A stretch of DNA of 64,000 nucleotides from the NCBI RefSeq assembly GCF_023231945.1, contig NZ_JAJLJH010000003.1, positions 248,001-312,000 on the forward strand, given 5' to 3'. This DNA is from Scleromatobacter humisilvae. Its GTDB lineage: Bacteria; Pseudomonadota; Gammaproteobacteria; Burkholderiales; Burkholderiaceae_C. This document shows positions 34,564-42,559 of the stretch, piece by piece (position 1 is the first letter of the stretch; each line of letters opens with the position of its first letter). The position numbers were made by a program, and so were the translations under genes. The notes under the pieces were generated by a model. It made no database searches, was not told the origin of the DNA, and saw only the letters and a list, made by a program, of their open reading frames with translations.

Positions 34564-37119
34564 ATGGCCGAATCGACAGCCGCCACGCGACGCCGGCTCG
34601 TTGCGGGCATCATCCTGGCGACGCTGCTGGCGTCGGCCGCCGCGATCGGCGCGCTGGCGCGCGGAGGCGGAGACGACCCGCCGTCGCTGCGCGCCGCGGC
34701 GATCCTGCTCGACGGCCGCTGGCGCTTCCACACGGGCGATGACCCGCACTGGGCCGACGCCAGCGTCGACGACGGCGCCTGGGACACCATCGACCTGACC
34801 GCCCGGCCGGGCAGCCACGACGCCGACGTCGGCCTGCCCGACCATGTCAGCGGGTGGATGGCGCATGGACATCCCGGCTACACCGGCTACGCCTGGTACC
34901 GGCGCGCGGTGGACGTGCCGGGCGGCGCGGCGTCGTGGGACGTCCTCGGGCCGACGGCCGTGGAGGACGGCTACGAGCTTTACTGGAACGGACAGCGGCT
35001 GGGAGGTTCCGGCAGGCTCGGGCCGCACCCGCGTGTCGTCGGCACGCGGCCGCTGCAGTTCGCCCTGCCCGCCGGCGCCGCGGGCACGCGCGGCATCCTC
35101 GCGCTGCGCGTCTTCATGCTGCCGCGGCCCGGAAGCAGCGCGGGCAGCGGCGGCATGCACAGTGCGCCGATCCTGGCGCCCCGGCCCGTCAGCGACAGGC
35201 TCCACCGCGTGCAATGGGATCGAACCATCGCGGGCTACGTCGTCGATGCGATCGAGCCGCTGGCGATGCTCCTGCTCGTCGGCCTGGCGGCCTGGTGCCG
35301 GCCTCGCAGCGAGGAACGGGGCTTCCTGGCCTTCGCCGGCATCGCGCTCGCGCTGACGGCAGTGCGTCGCTTCGACAATGCGCTCGTCTCCTGGACCGAC
35401 GCGATGGACCTGCCGACCTACTCGGTGCTGGCGAGGTTCATGTGGATGCCCACGGTGGCGGCCTGGGCGCTGGCCTGGAATCGCTGGCGCCAGCGTCCGT
35501 GGAGAAGCATCGATGCGGCGACGGTCGCGATCATGGTCGCGCAGATCGCCGGAGTCGTGACGCGCTCGGCCGGCGTGACCAGCGCCAGCCGCTTCGCAGC
35601 CATTGCACTGCTTGCCGTCATCGCGGTGCGCATTGTCCGCGGCCGGACGCCGCGCACTCTCGCGCTGGTCACCCTGGCACTCACGGCTCTTGCGTTCTTC
35701 GGCGCCGAGCTGCTCGATCCGCTCGGCGTGCCGGGCATCTGGTTCCCATTCGGAATCGGCGTTTCGCGGACGCAATACATCCTTGCGATCTTCATTCCGC
35801 TGCTCGCCTTCCTGATCGCGCGAACGCTGCGCGGCGATCCCTCGCCGCCCGGATCGACCGCGGAGCCCTGGCTCGCGGCGCAGGCGTCAGCGGGCCGCCG
35901 AAGTCTCCGGCACCGTGGCGCTCGCCACCGGCGTCGCGCCGGCCGCCTTCAGTTCGGCGACCGCCCCTTCGTACTCGTGGAAGTTGCGCGGGCAATCGTT
36001 GGCCGCCTGTCGGAACAGCGCGACGGCGTCGCCGTGCTGGCGCAGCAGCGCGTCCTCGGCCATGTAGAAGTGCGCCTCGCAGACCTGCGAGACGTCGTGG
36101 GCCTCCTGCGACTTGCGTGCGATGTCCAGCAGCGTGGCCGCGTCGATCGAGCCGTGCAGGAAGTCCACCACCGGCCCGGGCCAGAGCGTGCCGGTGCCCG
36201 GCGGCGTGCCGGGGCCCAGCGCCCCGCTGGCGCGCTCGACGCCGTCCAGCCGCGCGAGCGCCAGGTAGCGCCACAGCCGCCAGTAGGTGCCGTCCGGCGC
36301 CGGCGGCGCGCGCGTGGCCAGCGTGGCGGCGGCGTCGCCGAACTGGCGCTGCAGGAACTGCGTCGAGCCGATGATGAACGGATCCTCGGGGCGCGGCGCG
36401 ATGGCGCGGGCGGCCTGGTAGTCGGCCAGCGCGCCGGCATGGTCGCCGCCGTTGTTGCGCAGCAGGCCGCGCAGGCGCAGCGCGACCGGCGACCGGGGCT
36501 CGAGGCGCAGCACCTGGGCGACGTCGGCGTGGGCGGCGGCGAAGTCCGGGCGGGCCACGTCGGCGGTCGCGCGCGTCTCCCAGGCCAGCGGCGCGTCGGG
36601 CCGCTTCGCGAGCACGCCGTCGACGTCGGCGAGCGCGGCCGCGAAGTCCCGCTTCGCGATGGACAGCTCGGCATGCAACATCGCCAGCCCGACGTCGCCG
36701 GGAGCCGCCTTGGCCGCGGCATCGATGCCGGCGGGCGTGAGCTGGCCGGCGAGCTTCAGCGAGAGGCTCGCGTGGGCCATGGCGAAGCGCAGGTCGTCGG
36801 GCGAGAACCGGTCGCCGCGCGCGAGGGCGGCCAGCGCGGCGTCGTTGCGGCCGGCGGTGCGCTCGGCCTCGGCGTGGCGCCACAGGCCGACGGCGCAGGC
36901 GCGGTTGGCGGCGCGATCGGCTGTCGGCGCCTGGCACTTGTCCGGGGACGGCGCGGCCGGCGCGGGGGCCGATGCCGCAGATGCCGCGGCATCGGCAGCG
37001 CCGGCTTGCAGCGAGAGCGAGGTCGCGAGCAGCGCGATCGCCGCGCGAAGGAGGACGTTCATTCGAAGGATCGGGACTGGCACGGAGGCCGATGCGTCGA
37101 TCTTGCCACGGGCCTGTAA
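34564..37119 (+). CDS. Membrane protein with carbohydrate-binding-like N-terminus; real 3' end unresolved
   Basis: I do not recognise the family. Residues 1-35 contain a hydrophobic anchor (VAGIILATLLASAAAIGAL). Residues 45-215 look like an extracytoplasmic beta-sandwich of the kind found at the front of glycosidases or 7TMR-type sensors (LDGRWRFHTGDDPHWADASVDDGAWDTI... WYRRAVDVP). About six membrane helices then run to position ~35830. After that the frame stays open for 400 codons across the antisense strand of the gene at 35887-37062 and becomes Arg/Gly-rich, unlike protein. I trust the coding signal only to about 35880. The native stop may have been lost, or a C-terminal kinase or cyclase domain deleted. 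Confidence 0.5.
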   Translation: MAESTAATRRRLVAGIILATLLASAAAIGALARGGGDDPPSLRAAAILLDGRWRFHTGDDPHWADASVDDGAWDTIDLTARPGSHDADVGLPDHVSGWMAHGHPGYTGYAWYRRAVDVPGGAASWDVLGPTAVEDGYELYWNGQRLGGSGRLGPHPRVVGTRPLQFALPAGAAGTRGILALRVFMLPRPGSSAGSGGMHSAPILAPRPVSDRLHRVQWDRTIAGYVVDAIEPLAMLLLVGLAAWCRPRSEERGFLAFAGIALALTAVRRFDNALVSWTDAMDLPTYSVLARFMWMPTVAAWALAWNRWRQRPWRSIDAATVAIMVAQIAGVVTRSAGVTSASRFAAIALLAVIAVRIVRGRTPRTLALVTLALTALAFFGAELLDPLGVPGIWFPFGIGVSRTQYILAIFIPLLAFLIARTLRGDPSPPGSTAEPWLAAQASAGRRSLRHRGARHRRRAGRLQFGDRPFVLVEVARAIVGRLSEQRDGVAVLAQQRVLGHVEVRLADLRDVVGLLRLACDVQQRGRVDRAVQEVHHRPGPERAGARRRAGAQRPAGALDAVQPRERQVAPQPPVGAVRRRRRARGQRGGGVAELALQELRRADDERILGARRDGAGGLVVGQRAGMVAAVVAQQAAQAQRDRRPGLEAQHLGDVGVGGGEVRAGHVGGRARLPGQRRVGPLREHAVDVGERGREVPLRDGQLGMQHRQPDVAGSRLGRGIDAGGRELAGELQREARVGHGEAQVVGREPVAAREGGQRGVVAAGGALGLGVAPQADGAGAVGGAIGCRRLALVRGRRGRRGGRCRRCRGIGSAGLQRERGREQRDRRAKEDVHSKDRDWHGGRCVDLATGL
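35887..37062 (-). CDS. Exported protein with tetratricopeptide-like repeats
   Basis: A 391-residue product with a signal peptide (MNVLLRAAIALLATSLSLQAGAADA) and an Ala/Pro-rich spacer, then helical TPR-like repeats from about residue 60 to 370 (for example AKRDFAAALADVDGVLAKRPDAP and FAAAHADVAQVLRLEPRSPVALRLRGLL). Such periplasmic TPR proteins act as scaffolds; the partner is unknown. The start at 37062 (ATG) is preferred to the GTG at 37083 because it begins the signal peptide. The plus-strand frame opposite it is open throughout, but the typical repeats and signal peptide show that this strand is the coding one. Confidence 0.78.
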   Translation of the reverse strand: MNVLLRAAIALLATSLSLQAGAADAAASAASAPAPAAPSPDKCQAPTADRAANRACAVGLWRHAEAERTAGRNDAALAALARGDRFSPDDLRFAMAHASLSLKLAGQLTPAGIDAAAKAAPGDVGLAMLHAELSIAKRDFAAALADVDGVLAKRPDAPLAWETRATADVARPDFAAAHADVAQVLRLEPRSPVALRLRGLLRNNGGDHAGALADYQAARAIAPRPEDPFIIGSTQFLQRQFGDAAATLATRAPPAPDGTYWRLWRYLALARLDGVERASGALGPGTPPGTGTLWPGPVVDFLHGSIDAATLLDIARKSQEAHDVSQVCEAHFYMAEDALLRQHGDAVALFRQAANDCPRNFHEYEGAVAELKAAGATPVASATVPETSAAR

Positions 37120-37224
37120 ATGGGCGCCGCCGTGCGAACCGGCAAGGCGCTGTCATCGTGCAGTCATCGCGGCGCAGGACGATCGGAAGTTTGCCGCAAC
37201 CCGCGGCAGGTCGTCCCCGCCCTC

Positions 37225-38229
37225 ATGCACCCGTCCTACGGCTCCGATCCCGATGGCCTGATCTGCGGCTTCCTGTTCGCCGGCGGCGAGCCGGGCGTCG
37301 CCATCGACCTGCCGCGCGCGCTCGACTGGCTGGCCGGCCAGCCCTCGGTCGGCACGAGCGACTTCGTCTGGCTGCACTTCAACCTCGCCGACGCCGGCGC
37401 CGAGCCGTGGATCGAACGCAACCTGGCGGTCGCGCCCGAGTTCTTCGCGGCGCTGCACGAGGGCTCGCGCTCGACGCGCATCGAGGACGCCCGCGACACG
37501 CTGGTGGCCGTGGTCAACGACGTGGCCTTCGAGTTCTCGTTCGATCCGTCGCAGATCGAGACGCTGTGCGTCAACGTCGGCCCGCGCATGGCGATCACCG
37601 CGCGCGTGCACGCGCTGCGCTCGATCGACCGCCTGCGCCAGGCCGTGCGCGACGGGGTCTGCTTCCGCTCGTCGCTGCTGTTCCTCGACCGCCTGCTGCA
37701 GGACCAGGCCGACGTGCTGGTGCGCATCGTGCGCCAGGCCACGCTGCAGGTCGACGAGGTCGAGGACAAGCTGCTGGTCGGCCGCCTCGGCGACAAGCGC
37801 GAGGATCTCGGCAAGCTGCGCCGCGTGCTCGTGCGGCTGCAGCGGCTGCTCGCGCCGGAGCCGGGCGCGCTGTTCCGGCTGCTGCGCCAGCCGCCCCCGT
37901 GGACGGACGAGGTCGACCTCGACGCGCTGCGTCAGGCCACCGAGGAGTTTTCCCTGGTGCTGCGCGACCTGGCCGCGCTGCAGGAGCGCATCAAGCTGCT
38001 GCAGGACGAGATCGCCGCGCAGGTGGGCGAGCACACCAACTCGAGCGTGTTCACGCTGACCGTCGTGACGGTGCTGGCGCTGCCGATCAACCTCGTGGCC
38101 GGCCTGCTGGGCATGAACGTCGGCGGCATTCCGCTGGCGCAGGATCCGCACGGCTTCCACTGGGTGGCGGCGATCGTCGTCGGCTTCACGGCGCTGGCGG
38201 GCTGGCTGGCCTTCCGCCGCCGGGACTGA
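37225..38229 (+). CDS. CorA-family divalent cation transporter (ZntB-like)
   Basis: Inner-membrane metal channel/transporter of the CorA family. The 334-residue protein has a large cytoplasmic N-terminal domain rich in charged helices, then two C-terminal membrane segments (SSVFTLTVVTVLALPINLVAGLLG; WVAAIVVGFTALAGWLAF) with the signature GMN at 296-298 between them. The N-terminal sequence (DPDGLICGFLF... VWLHFNLAD) resembles ZntB, a zinc transporter, more than magnesium-type CorA. The start at 37225 has no strong Shine-Dalgarno. It converges with ppk2. Confidence 0.87.
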   Translation: MHPSYGSDPDGLICGFLFAGGEPGVAIDLPRALDWLAGQPSVGTSDFVWLHFNLADAGAEPWIERNLAVAPEFFAALHEGSRSTRIEDARDTLVAVVNDVAFEFSFDPSQIETLCVNVGPRMAITARVHALRSIDRLRQAVRDGVCFRSSLLFLDRLLQDQADVLVRIVRQATLQVDEVEDKLLVGRLGDKREDLGKLRRVLVRLQRLLAPEPGALFRLLRQPPPWTDEVDLDALRQATEEFSLVLRDLAALQERIKLLQDEIAAQVGEHTNSSVFTLTVVTVLALPINLVAGLLGMNVGGIPLAQDPHGFHWVAAIVVGFTALAGWLAFRRRD

Positions 38230-38271
38230 AAAAGAAATCGGGCCGCACGTCCCCGAAGAACGCGCGGCCCG
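38229..38271 (-). terminator. Rho-independent terminator of the pit-ppk2 operon
   Basis: Arms CGGGCCGC (38239-38246) and GCGGCCCG (38264-38271) with a 17-base loop, seven bases after the ppk2 stop. In the minus-strand direction the stem is followed by ATTTCTTTTTC, a good T-run. The T-run reaches the stop codon of the convergent CorA-like gene. Confidence 0.7.
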
Positions 38272-38277
38272 CGCAAG

Positions 38278-39192
38278 CTACTGGCCGTAGACGTCCGGCA
38301 CCATCATGTCTTCCGGCACGGCCTGGCGCGAATAGTGCTCGTGGCGCAGGCGCTCCGGCAGGTGCACCGCCGGGTGCTCGATCTCGGTGTACGGGAACTG
38401 GCTCAGCAGATGGTGGATGCAGTTCAGCCGGGCCAGCTTCTTGTCGACGGCCTGCACGACCCACCACGGCGATTCGGCCGAGTGGGTGCGCTCCAGCATC
38501 ACTTCCTTGGCCTTGGTGTACTCCTCCCAGCGGCGGCGGCTCTCGAGGTCCATCGGGCTCAGCTTCCATTGCTTGAGCGGGTCGTGGATGCGGCCCAGGA
38601 AGCGCAGCTCCTGCTCGTCGTCGGTGATCGAGAACCAGTACTTGATCAGCTTGATGCCCGAGCGCTGCAGCATGCCCTCGAAGGCCGGCACCGAGCGGAA
38701 GAACTCCTCGTACTCGTCGTCGCTGCAGAAGCCCATCACGCGCTCGACGCCGGCGCGGTTGTACCAGCTGCGGTCGAACAGCACGATCTCGCCGGCGGCC
38801 GGCAGGTGCGCGGCGTAGCGCTGGAAGTACCACTGCGTGCGTTCGCGGTCGTTGGGCGCGGGCAGGGCGACGGTGCGGCAGACGCGCGGGTTCAGGCGCT
38901 GCGTGATGCGCTTGATCACGCCGCCCTTGCCGGCGGCGTCGCGGCCCTCGAACAGGATCACGACCTTCTGGCGCGAGGCCGCGACCCAGTCCTGCAGCTT
39001 CACCAGCTCGCCCTGAAGCCGGAACAGCTCCCGGAAGTAGCGCACGCGCTCGCCGGCGTCCTCGCTGCTGGCGTCCAGCGGGTCCGCCACCAGCCGGTCC
39101 TCCATCTCCATCTCGATCTCTTCGTCGTAGCCGTCGATGAGCTCGCGCTCGATGCGGCGGCGCATCGCATCCTGGTCGAACAGGGCATTCAT
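38278..39192 (-). CDS. ppk2: Polyphosphate kinase 2
   Basis: PPK2-family kinase that moves phosphate between polyphosphate and nucleotides. The 304-residue protein has Walker A EGRDAAGKGG (82-91), Walker B-type LFDRSWYNRAGVE, and the lid-region FRSVPAFEGML. The single-domain length and the N-terminal acidic extension fit class I PPK2. It starts 16 bases after the phosphate transporter gene and ends before a clear terminator. Phosphate import and polyphosphate metabolism are thus encoded together. Confidence 0.93.
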   Translation of the reverse strand: MNALFDQDAMRRRIERELIDGYDEEIEMEMEDRLVADPLDASSEDAGERVRYFRELFRLQGELVKLQDWVAASRQKVVILFEGRDAAGKGGVIKRITQRLNPRVCRTVALPAPNDRERTQWYFQRYAAHLPAAGEIVLFDRSWYNRAGVERVMGFCSDDEYEEFFRSVPAFEGMLQRSGIKLIKYWFSITDDEQELRFLGRIHDPLKQWKLSPMDLESRRRWEEYTKAKEVMLERTHSAESPWWVVQAVDKKLARLNCIHHLLSQFPYTEIEHPAVHLPERLRHEHYSRQAVPEDMMVPDVYGQ

Positions 39193-39208
39193 TCTTTCGG
39201 ACTCCGCT

Positions 39209-40825
39209 TCAGAAGAGCTTGGCGAACAACCAGTACAGGCTGCCCGACAGCAGGATGGCGGCCGGCAGCGTCAGCACCCACGCCATCGCCAGGTTGCGGA
39301 TTGTCGACCACTGCAGGCCCGACTTGTTGGCCGCCATCGTGCCCGCGACGCCGGACGAGAGAACGTGCGTGGTCGACACCGGCAGGCCGAAGTTGTCGGC
39401 CAGCCCGATGGTGAACATCGCGACGAGCTCGGCCGACATGCCCTGCGCGTAGGTCAGGTGCGTCTTGCCGATCTTCTCGCCGACCGTCACGACGATGCGC
39501 TTCCAGCCGACCATCGTGCCCAGGCCCAGCGCGATCGCCACGGCCACCTTCACCCACAGCGGGATGAACTTGGTCGCGCCGTCGATCTGCTTCTTGAACT
39601 CCTTGATGTTCGCGAGCGTCTGGTTGTCCAGCGTGACGGTCTTGTCCAGCAGCAGCAGGCGGATCGTCTCCGAGACCAGGTACATGTCGTTGCGGACGTT
39701 CGGCACCACGGCGGCCGGCACCTTGGCGAGGGTGTCGTGCTGGCGCACCTGGTCGCCGATGCTGCCCGCGACCGCCGCCAGCGACGGGATGACGTCCGGC
39801 GTGAGCTGCTTCGTGCGGATGTAGAGCGTGAGCGGCTTGGCCGGGTCGGCGGGCGCCGTGCCGGTCGAGACCTTGGACAGCGAGGCCTGCGTCACCTGGG
39901 CGATCGCGGCGAACGCCGTGGTCTGCTCGACCGGCATCGCGCGGTTCAGCGCGTACGAGATCGGCACCGTGCCGACCAGGATCAGCATGATCAGGCCCAT
40001 GCCCTTCTGGCCGTCGTTGGACCCGTGCGAGAACGAGACGCCCGTGCACGTCAGCACCAGCAGGCCGCGGATCCACCAAGGCGGCGGCGTGTTGCCCTTG
40101 GGGGCCTCGTAAAGCGCCTTGTTCTTGACCAGCGTGCGCAGCGCCAGCAGCAGCAGCGCGGAGACGACGAATCCCACCAGTGGCGACAGCAGCAGCGAGT
40201 AGCCGATCTTGACCGCCTGCGACCAGTCGACGCCGCTCGTGCCGTCGCGTCCGTGCATCAGCGCATTGGCCACGCCCACGCCGATGATGGAGCCGATCAG
40301 CGTGTGCGACGACGAGGCCGGCAGGCCCAGCGCCCAGGTGCCGAGGTTCCACATGATGGCGGCGATCAGGAGCGCGAACACCATCGCGAAGCCGGCGCTG
40401 GAGCCGACCTGCAGGATCAGCTCCACCGGCAGCAGCGAGATGATGCCGAAGGCCACCGCGCCGCTCGAGACGAGCACGCCCAGGAAGTTGAACAGGCCCG
40501 ACCACACCACCGCGACCTGCGGCGTCAGCGAGTTGGTGTAGATCACCGTCGCCACCGCGTTGGCCGTGTCGTGGAAGCCGTTGACGAACTCGAAGCCGAG
40601 CGCGATCACCAGCGCCAGTCCCAGCAGGATGAACGGCCAGAGGGAGGTGGCGGTCTCGCCGCTGGCGGCGTAGTCGGTCGAGATGCTGTACGCGGTGTAG
40701 CCGAGGCCGACCAGCAGCAGCAGCACGAAGACCGCCCAGGTGCCCTTGCCGGGCTTGTGGTCGAGGCGGGGCCGGCTCGGGGCCGCCGCGTCGGCGAGCG
40801 TCGTCGGGCTGACGATGGTGTTCAT
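39209..40825 (-). CDS. PiT-family inorganic phosphate transporter
   Basis: Low-affinity phosphate permease (sodium- or proton-coupled, or as metal-phosphate) in the inner membrane. The 538-residue protein has the two inverted PiT signatures: FVNGFHDTANAVATVIYTN near residue 80, and the second-half repeat NFGLPVSTTHVLSSGVAGTM near 485. SFSHGSNDGQKGMG lies mid-protein. About ten membrane segments surround a long cytoplasmic loop (residues ~300-430). The start at 40825 is supported by GAGGG upstream. It is the first gene of an operon with ppk2, below a candidate Pho box. Confidence 0.92.
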   Translation of the reverse strand: MNTIVSPTTLADAAAPSRPRLDHKPGKGTWAVFVLLLLVGLGYTAYSISTDYAASGETATSLWPFILLGLALVIALGFEFVNGFHDTANAVATVIYTNSLTPQVAVVWSGLFNFLGVLVSSGAVAFGIISLLPVELILQVGSSAGFAMVFALLIAAIMWNLGTWALGLPASSSHTLIGSIIGVGVANALMHGRDGTSGVDWSQAVKIGYSLLLSPLVGFVVSALLLLALRTLVKNKALYEAPKGNTPPPWWIRGLLVLTCTGVSFSHGSNDGQKGMGLIMLILVGTVPISYALNRAMPVEQTTAFAAIAQVTQASLSKVSTGTAPADPAKPLTLYIRTKQLTPDVIPSLAAVAGSIGDQVRQHDTLAKVPAAVVPNVRNDMYLVSETIRLLLLDKTVTLDNQTLANIKEFKKQIDGATKFIPLWVKVAVAIALGLGTMVGWKRIVVTVGEKIGKTHLTYAQGMSAELVAMFTIGLADNFGLPVSTTHVLSSGVAGTMAANKSGLQWSTIRNLAMAWVLTLPAAILLSGSLYWLFAKLF

Positions 40826-40876
40826 GGTGTGCTGTCCCTCTTCTTGAATCGAACCCGCGGATCGTGGAGTCGCTTC

Positions 40877-40894
40877 GTGACACCGGGGTGACAG
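40877..40894 (-). promoter_or_regulatory. Candidate Pho box upstream of the pit-ppk2 operon
   Basis: Read on the minus strand, CTGTCAC-CCCG-GTGTCAC gives two 7-bp direct repeats separated by four bases, the geometry of the PhoB consensus (CTGTCAT-N4-CTGTCAT). It lies 51 bases upstream of the transporter ATG. Control by PhoB fits the function of the two genes. Confidence 0.6.
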
Positions 40895-41013
40895 TCGCGG
40901 GAAAGCTCGGTGTCGCGGGCCACCCTCGGCTGTATGCAAACCCTGATGCCGGGCCGGATGACTTGCGCGCCCGGGTCGAGGACAATCGATGAGTCGCCAC
41001 CACGGGCCAGCCA

Positions 41014-41571
41014 ATGCGGATCGTCATCCTCGGCAATGCGGGATCGGGCAAGTCGACGCTCGCGAAATCGCTGGCGCGCACGCAGCGTATGCCGATGCTG
41101 GATCTCGACACGCTGGTGTGGGAGCCCGACCAGGTGGCCGTGCAGCGGCCCGATGAACTCGTCTTCGCCGACCTGGCGCAGTTCTGCCGCGAGTCCGACG
41201 ACTGGGTCATCGACGGCTGCTACGGCGACCTGGTCGAGGCCGTGCTGCGGCACCGCCCGCTGCTGATCTTTCTCGAGCCGGGGCAGGACGTCTGCGTCGC
41301 CAACTGCCGCGCGCGCCCGTGGGAGCCGCACAAGTACCGCAGCAAGCGCGAGCAGGACGACCATCTCGAGGACCTGCTCGGGTGGGTTCGCTCGTACTAC
41401 GACCTGGACGGCTCGATGTCGCTCGCCGGCCATCGCGCGGTGTTCGAGGGCTACGCCGGCCCGAAGCGCCTCGTCACCCGCCTGGCCGAGCTAGAGCTGA
41501 TGCAGAGCGCCTGGCAGGCCGCGGCTGCCACGTCGCGCGCGCGCGCGCGCGCGGGCTCGTTCGCGCGCTGA
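41014..41571 (+). CDS. P-loop nucleotide kinase-like protein (adenylate kinase/topology-modulation type)
   Basis: A 185-residue P-loop protein with GNAGSGKST at 7-15, LDLDTLVWEPD (kinase-like Asp) and WVIDGCYGDL. The pattern matches small ATPases annotated as adenylate kinase-like or DNA topology modulation protein FlaR. The phosphoryl acceptor is unknown. The C-terminus carries an Arg/Ala dipeptide run encoded by a (CG)10 tract at 41534-41553 and could vary by slippage. It is not obviously linked to its neighbours; the upstream spacer is shared with the divergent phosphate operon. Confidence 0.8.
   Translation: MRIVILGNAGSGKSTLAKSLARTQRMPMLDLDTLVWEPDQVAVQRPDELVFADLAQFCRESDDWVIDGCYGDLVEAVLRHRPLLIFLEPGQDVCVANCRARPWEPHKYRSKREQDDHLEDLLGWVRSYYDLDGSMSLAGHRAVFEGYAGPKRLVTRLAELELMQSAWQAAAATSRARARAGSFAR
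41534..41553. repeat. (CG)10 dinucleotide tract inside the P-loop protein gene
   Basis: Ten consecutive CG units encode alternating Arg-Ala near the C-terminus of the gene ending at 41571. Loss or gain of one unit would shift the frame of the last six codons. Confidence 0.7.
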
Positions 41572-41581
41572 CGCGTCACGC
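41572..41581. repeat. CG-rich dispersed motif, copy 3 (reverse orientation)
   Basis: CGCGTCACGC is the reverse complement of the GCGTGACGCG core. It begins at the base after the stop codon of the P-loop protein gene. Confidence 0.35.
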
Positions 41582-41639
41582 CCGCGCTCGCGGGGAATGC
41601 CGCTTGCCTGTTCGGATGAACAGGTTGGTGGAGAGCCGC

Positions 41640-41714
41640 ATGTCAGACTTCGAGTTGGAAATGCGCGCCGCGAAGGCCGTGCACCAGACGGGTGCGTCGA
41701 GCGGGGGTCGCTGA
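41640..41714 (+). CDS. Possible 24-residue small ORF preceding the DUF3140 gene
   Basis: An ATG at 41640 with GGAGAG five bases upstream opens a 24-codon frame (MSDFELEMRAAKAVHQ...) that ends one base before the start of the DUF3140 gene. The good ribosome-binding site and tight junction suggest a translated leader or coupled small protein. No family is recognised. Initiation for the next gene would depend on this frame, as that gene has only GGGGG and GAG close by. Confidence 0.4.
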   Translation: MSDFELEMRAAKAVHQTGASSGGR

Positions 41715-41715
41715 G

Positions 41716-42060
41716 ATGCCCGCCCAGCCCGACGACCCGACGGCCACGCTGCGCGAGTTCAAGGCCGCGGTCAACATGTCGCCCGCGGCGCTCGAGAAGT
41801 GGCTGGCCACGGGCGAGTCGCGCGCGGTCGGCATCGCGCACGGCGAGGGCAGCGAGTCGGTGGGCCACCATTCGGGCCGCCGCATCGTCGAGCTGCTGCG
41901 CAAGGACGACGCCGACCTGAGCGACTCGGACGTGGCGCACATGCGCAAGGTGGTCGGCTACGTGCATCGCCACCTGGCGCAGCGGCCGGACGGCGACGTC
42001 CGCCATACGCGCTGGCGCTGGTCGCTGATGAACTGGGGACACGATCCGCTGGATGACTGA
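41716..42060 (+). CDS. DUF3140 domain-containing protein
   Basis: A 114-residue protein matching the DUF3140 pattern: LREFKAAVNMSPAALEKWLATGES at the front, then ESVGHHSGRRIVELLRK, MRKVVGYVHRHLAQRP and a conserved ending RWSLMNWGHDP. The function is unknown; DNA-binding or stress roles have been proposed for neighbours of this family but cannot be judged here. The ATG at 41716 follows the small ORF stop by one base; an in-frame GTG/ATG region further up (41692) would overlap that ORF. Confidence 0.82.
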   Translation: MPAQPDDPTATLREFKAAVNMSPAALEKWLATGESRAVGIAHGEGSESVGHHSGRRIVELLRKDDADLSDSDVAHMRKVVGYVHRHLAQRPDGDVRHTRWRWSLMNWGHDPLDD

Positions 42061-42110
42061 AGATTGCTGCCCCGACGCTTCGCCCGCAACCCGCCGACCC
42101 GAGACTCGCC

Positions 42111-42518
42111 ATGATTCCTGCCTTCGACCGCATCGACCACATCCACCTCTACGCCACGAACCGCAACCGGGCGGAGCAGTGGTATGCCGACGTGATGGGC
42201 TTCAAGCGCGTGCCCGAGCTCGAGTCCTGGGCCGACGGCGGCCCGCTGACGCTGTCGAACTCGTCCGGCACCGTGCACATCGCGCTGTTCGAGGCGCCGG
42301 CGCAGCCGTGCCGCAGCGTGATCGCGCTGTCGGTGGGCGCCGAGGAGTTCGTCGCATGGCGACAGCACCTGGTCGACAAGCTCAAGAGGCCGGTCGAGCC
42401 CGAGGATCACCAGTTGTCGTGGTCGCTCTATTTCGCCGACCCCGACGGCAACCCGTGGGAGATCACGACCTACCAGCATGCGATCGTGGCGACGCTGTTG
42501 AAGCCCGTGGGGATGTGA
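42111..42518 (+). CDS. VOC-family protein
   Basis: A 135-residue VOC-fold protein with a duplicated beta-alpha-beta-beta-beta unit. The first begins IDHIHLYATNRNRAEQWYADVMGF, and the second ends SLYFADPDGNPWEITTYQH. The potential metal ligands His10-12 region, His in VHIALF and Glu in PWEITTY are retained, so it may be an active dioxygenase or glyoxalase-like enzyme. The substrate is unknown. It lies in a run of small plus-strand genes with gaps of about 50 bases. Confidence 0.82.
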   Translation: MIPAFDRIDHIHLYATNRNRAEQWYADVMGFKRVPELESWADGGPLTLSNSSGTVHIALFEAPAQPCRSVIALSVGAEEFVAWRQHLVDKLKRPVEPEDHQLSWSLYFADPDGNPWEITTYQHAIVATLLKPVGM

Positions 42519-42559
42519 CATCATCGCCGCGCCGCGCGTCGCGCGGACGGTAGGTCACG

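Noticed and set aside
35890-37119. Plus-strand coding opposite the TPR-like gene as a fusion domain of the membrane protein
   Set aside because: The translation is Arg/Gly/Ala-rich without domain character, while the minus strand has a signal peptide and regular helical repeats. The open frame is explained by GC bias.
40840-40862. GGGTTCGATTCAAG on the minus strand, similar to a tRNA T-loop
   Set aside because: The flanking bases do not form a T-stem, and no acceptor stem, D-arm or anticodon arm is present nearby. The similar GGGTTCGATTC near 4209 fails for the same reason.
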